The position numbers and the translations under genes are program-made. Positions 63,005 through 64,000 of a stretch of DNA of 64,000 bases are shown one piece after another. The stretch comes from Oscillatoria nigro-viridis PCC 7112 (GTDB lineage: Bacteria; Cyanobacteriota; Cyanobacteriia; Cyanobacteriales; Microcoleaceae). The notes below the pieces were generated by a model, which made no database searches, was not told the origin of the DNA, and saw only the letters and a program-made list of their open reading frames with translations. How positions within the stretch are numbered: position 1 is the stretch's first letter; each line of letters starts with the position of its first letter. The stretch is from NCBI RefSeq assembly GCF_000317475.1, contig NC_019729.1, forward strand, positions 1,874,501 to 1,938,500, read 5' to 3'.

Positions 63005-63703
63005 ATGAACACAAACAACACTGACTTATTAGTAAAAAATCCAGATACAACAAATCTGTTTCAGCTTCCCCCGGAAGCGAAACGCCTTCCCGCGTGGCGG
63101 CTGTGGGTTCCTTTGCTCTTGCAAATCGGACTAATTGCCGCCGTACCCGCCACCGCTGTTTACACTTTTATTACTGGCAAAACAGTTGTCCTGCAAACAG
63201 CACCAGTAGACCCTTACGACTTTTTGCGCGGATATTACCAAGTTTTGAGCTATGATATTTCCGATATCACAAATCTCCAAAAACTACCCGGCTGGAAAGA
63301 TTTACCTACCGAAAAAAAACCTTGTCCGCCCGGAATTGTTTGTCCCAAAAATCCGCACAATGTCAAACCAAAAACCAGTTTTTATGTAATCTTAGAAGCG
63401 CCAAAAACCGCGACTAATCCCGGCCGCCCCCAAGCTTGGAAACCCGTCCGCGTCAGTCTGGAAAATCCCGGCAATTTGCCCGCCAACCAAATCGCAATTA
63501 AGGGCAAATATAACGGTTGGCGGATGGAATACGGCTTAGAAACTTATTATATGCCAGAGGACGAAAGGGAAAAAGTCAATCAGGAGATTAGCGAAGCTCA
63601 GAGGAAGCAGCGACAATCTTTTTTGGTAGAAGTAAAGATTGACAAAACAGGCCGTGCTGTGCCTGTGAGTTTGTGGGTGCGCGATCGCAATTATCGATTT
63701 TAG
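63005..63703 (+). CDS. GDYXXLXY-family membrane-anchored protein
   Basis: A 232-residue protein with one N-terminal transmembrane helix (LWVPLLLQIGLIAAVPATAV, about 32-51). The family motif follows as PVDPYDFLRGYYQVLSYDIS (about 72-91), where GDY is GYY. A Pro/Lys-rich stretch with Cys pairs (KKPCPPGIVCPK) and a C-terminal beta-rich domain ending VSLWVRDRNYRF complete it. It is paired with DUF2157 upstream; the partnership is known in many cyanobacterial genomes, but the role is not. Confidence 0.88.
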   Translation: MNTNNTDLLVKNPDTTNLFQLPPEAKRLPAWRLWVPLLLQIGLIAAVPATAVYTFITGKTVVLQTAPVDPYDFLRGYYQVLSYDISDITNLQKLPGWKDLPTEKKPCPPGIVCPKNPHNVKPKTSFYVILEAPKTATNPGRPQAWKPVRVSLENPGNLPANQIAIKGKYNGWRMEYGLETYYMPEDEREKVNQEISEAQRKQRQSFLVEVKIDKTGRAVPVSLWVRDRNYRF

Positions 63704-63721
63704 CTGATATCTCGCACCATT

Positions 63722-63800
63722 GTCAGCAACAGGCAAGATGCCTGTTCCACAAAATATAAACTTTCTTGTGGAACAGGCCGAAAAGCCTGTTCCTAAACAA
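63722..63800. repeat. Dispersed GGAACAGGC hairpin repeats
   Basis: AGCAACAGGCAAGATGCCTG is followed by TTCCACAAAATATAAACTTTC and then an inverted TTGTGGAACAGGCCGAAAAG. The two parts form a stem-loop with CTTGTGGAACAGGC facing GCCTGTTCCACAA. Same family as at 26.5 and 49.8 kb. Confidence 0.75.
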
Positions 63801-63838
63801 GTAATTGAGAACGGTGCAACATATGAGTTTTAGCCAAT

Positions 63839-63876
63839 CAGGGCAAAAGGTCGATCGGTCTTTTGCCCTGGTTTTG
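63839..63876 (+). terminator. Rho-independent-type terminator
   Basis: CAGGGCAAAAG (63839-63849) and CTTTTGCCCTG (63860-63870) form a perfect 11-bp stem with a short loop, followed by GTTTT. It is placed about 135 bases after the GDYXXLXY gene and could end the DUF2157 operon; stem composition and the T-run support this. Confidence 0.65.
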
Positions 63877-63906
63877 AGTATTTTAGCTTAGGGAGGGGCA
63901 GAGGTT

Positions 63907-63966
63907 CGGCGATACCCTACCGCAACGGGTTCCCAGGCGCAATGGGATAGCTTCGCTCGCGCGGAC
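63907..63966. repeat. Dispersed palindromic repeat, long form
   Basis: Contains GGCGATACCCTACCGCAACG and AATGGGATAGCTTCGCTCGC with an extra GGTTCCCAGGCGC insert, related to 34162-34219 and to the shorter copy within galT. It lies near the window end in sequence without a gene (63876-64000). Confidence 0.7.
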
Positions 63967-64000
63967 ATTTCAATTGCCGACAACCCAGGAGAATCTAGTG

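Noticed and set aside
1..64000. tRNA, rRNA, tmRNA or riboswitch genes
   Set aside because: I looked in the longer intergenic regions for cloverleaf-like or known conserved cores and saw none I could support by eye.

Overview
The window looks like chromosomal or chromosome-integrated DNA of a filamentous cyanobacterium, probably an Oscillatoriales member of the Microcoleus/Oscillatoria type (genus is an inference). The basis is the very frequent HIP1-type octamer GCGATCGC, a cyanobacterial two-partner secretion cluster, XisI/XisH, several Uma2-family paralogues, DUF4336, DUF2157/GDYXXLXY, a fused PyrF-PyrE protein, a cyanobacterial CRISPR repeat and many short dispersed palindromic repeats.

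Layout. 1-5.2 kb: a minus-strand two-partner secretion operon (haemagglutinin-type exoprotein, ShlB-type transporter, TPR protein running off the window). 5.6-12.1 kb: a graveyard of nested insertion sequences and broken tyrosine recombinases, with one healthy gene inside it (arylamine N-acetyltransferase). 12.5-20.8 kb: accessory, plasmid-like cargo: a SAM methyltransferase, small unknown proteins, a ribbon-helix-helix gene split by an IS4-type element with a 10-bp target duplication, a class A beta-lactamase lipoprotein, and two related small-gene modules either side of it. 20.8-26.3 kb: one IS4-type transposase gene cut into three pieces by an IS5-type element and two back-to-back IS630 elements. 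26.7-63.7 kb: mostly housekeeping and typical cyanobacterial genes: urea carboxylase, FAD monooxygenase, class II glutamine amidotransferase, staphylococcal-type nuclease, ACP phosphodiesterase, XisI, retropepsin-like protease, WG-repeat protein, acetyl-CoA synthetase, a DUF433/DUF5615 toxin-antitoxin-like pair, GalT, acetamidase/formamidase, metallophosphoesterase, a DUF262-HEPN pair, LeuB, PyrF-PyrE, DUF547, an LRR-HNH fusion protein and a DUF2157-GDYXXLXY pair.

The most unusual items are: a protein with about 18 near-identical leucine-rich repeats fused to an HNH nuclease (58.4-60.4 kb), next to a solitary CRISPR repeat; a DUF262-HEPN gene pair; a 331-bp tandem amplification that joins the 3' ends of leuB and pyrE; a perfect 145-bp MITE with a 9-bp target duplication; small palindromic repeats inserted in frame inside two proteins; and two IS630 copies that both change frame by -1 at the same C8 tract. 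Everything here was read by eye. Family names come from recognition of motifs, and coordinates of repeats and junctions were counted by hand.
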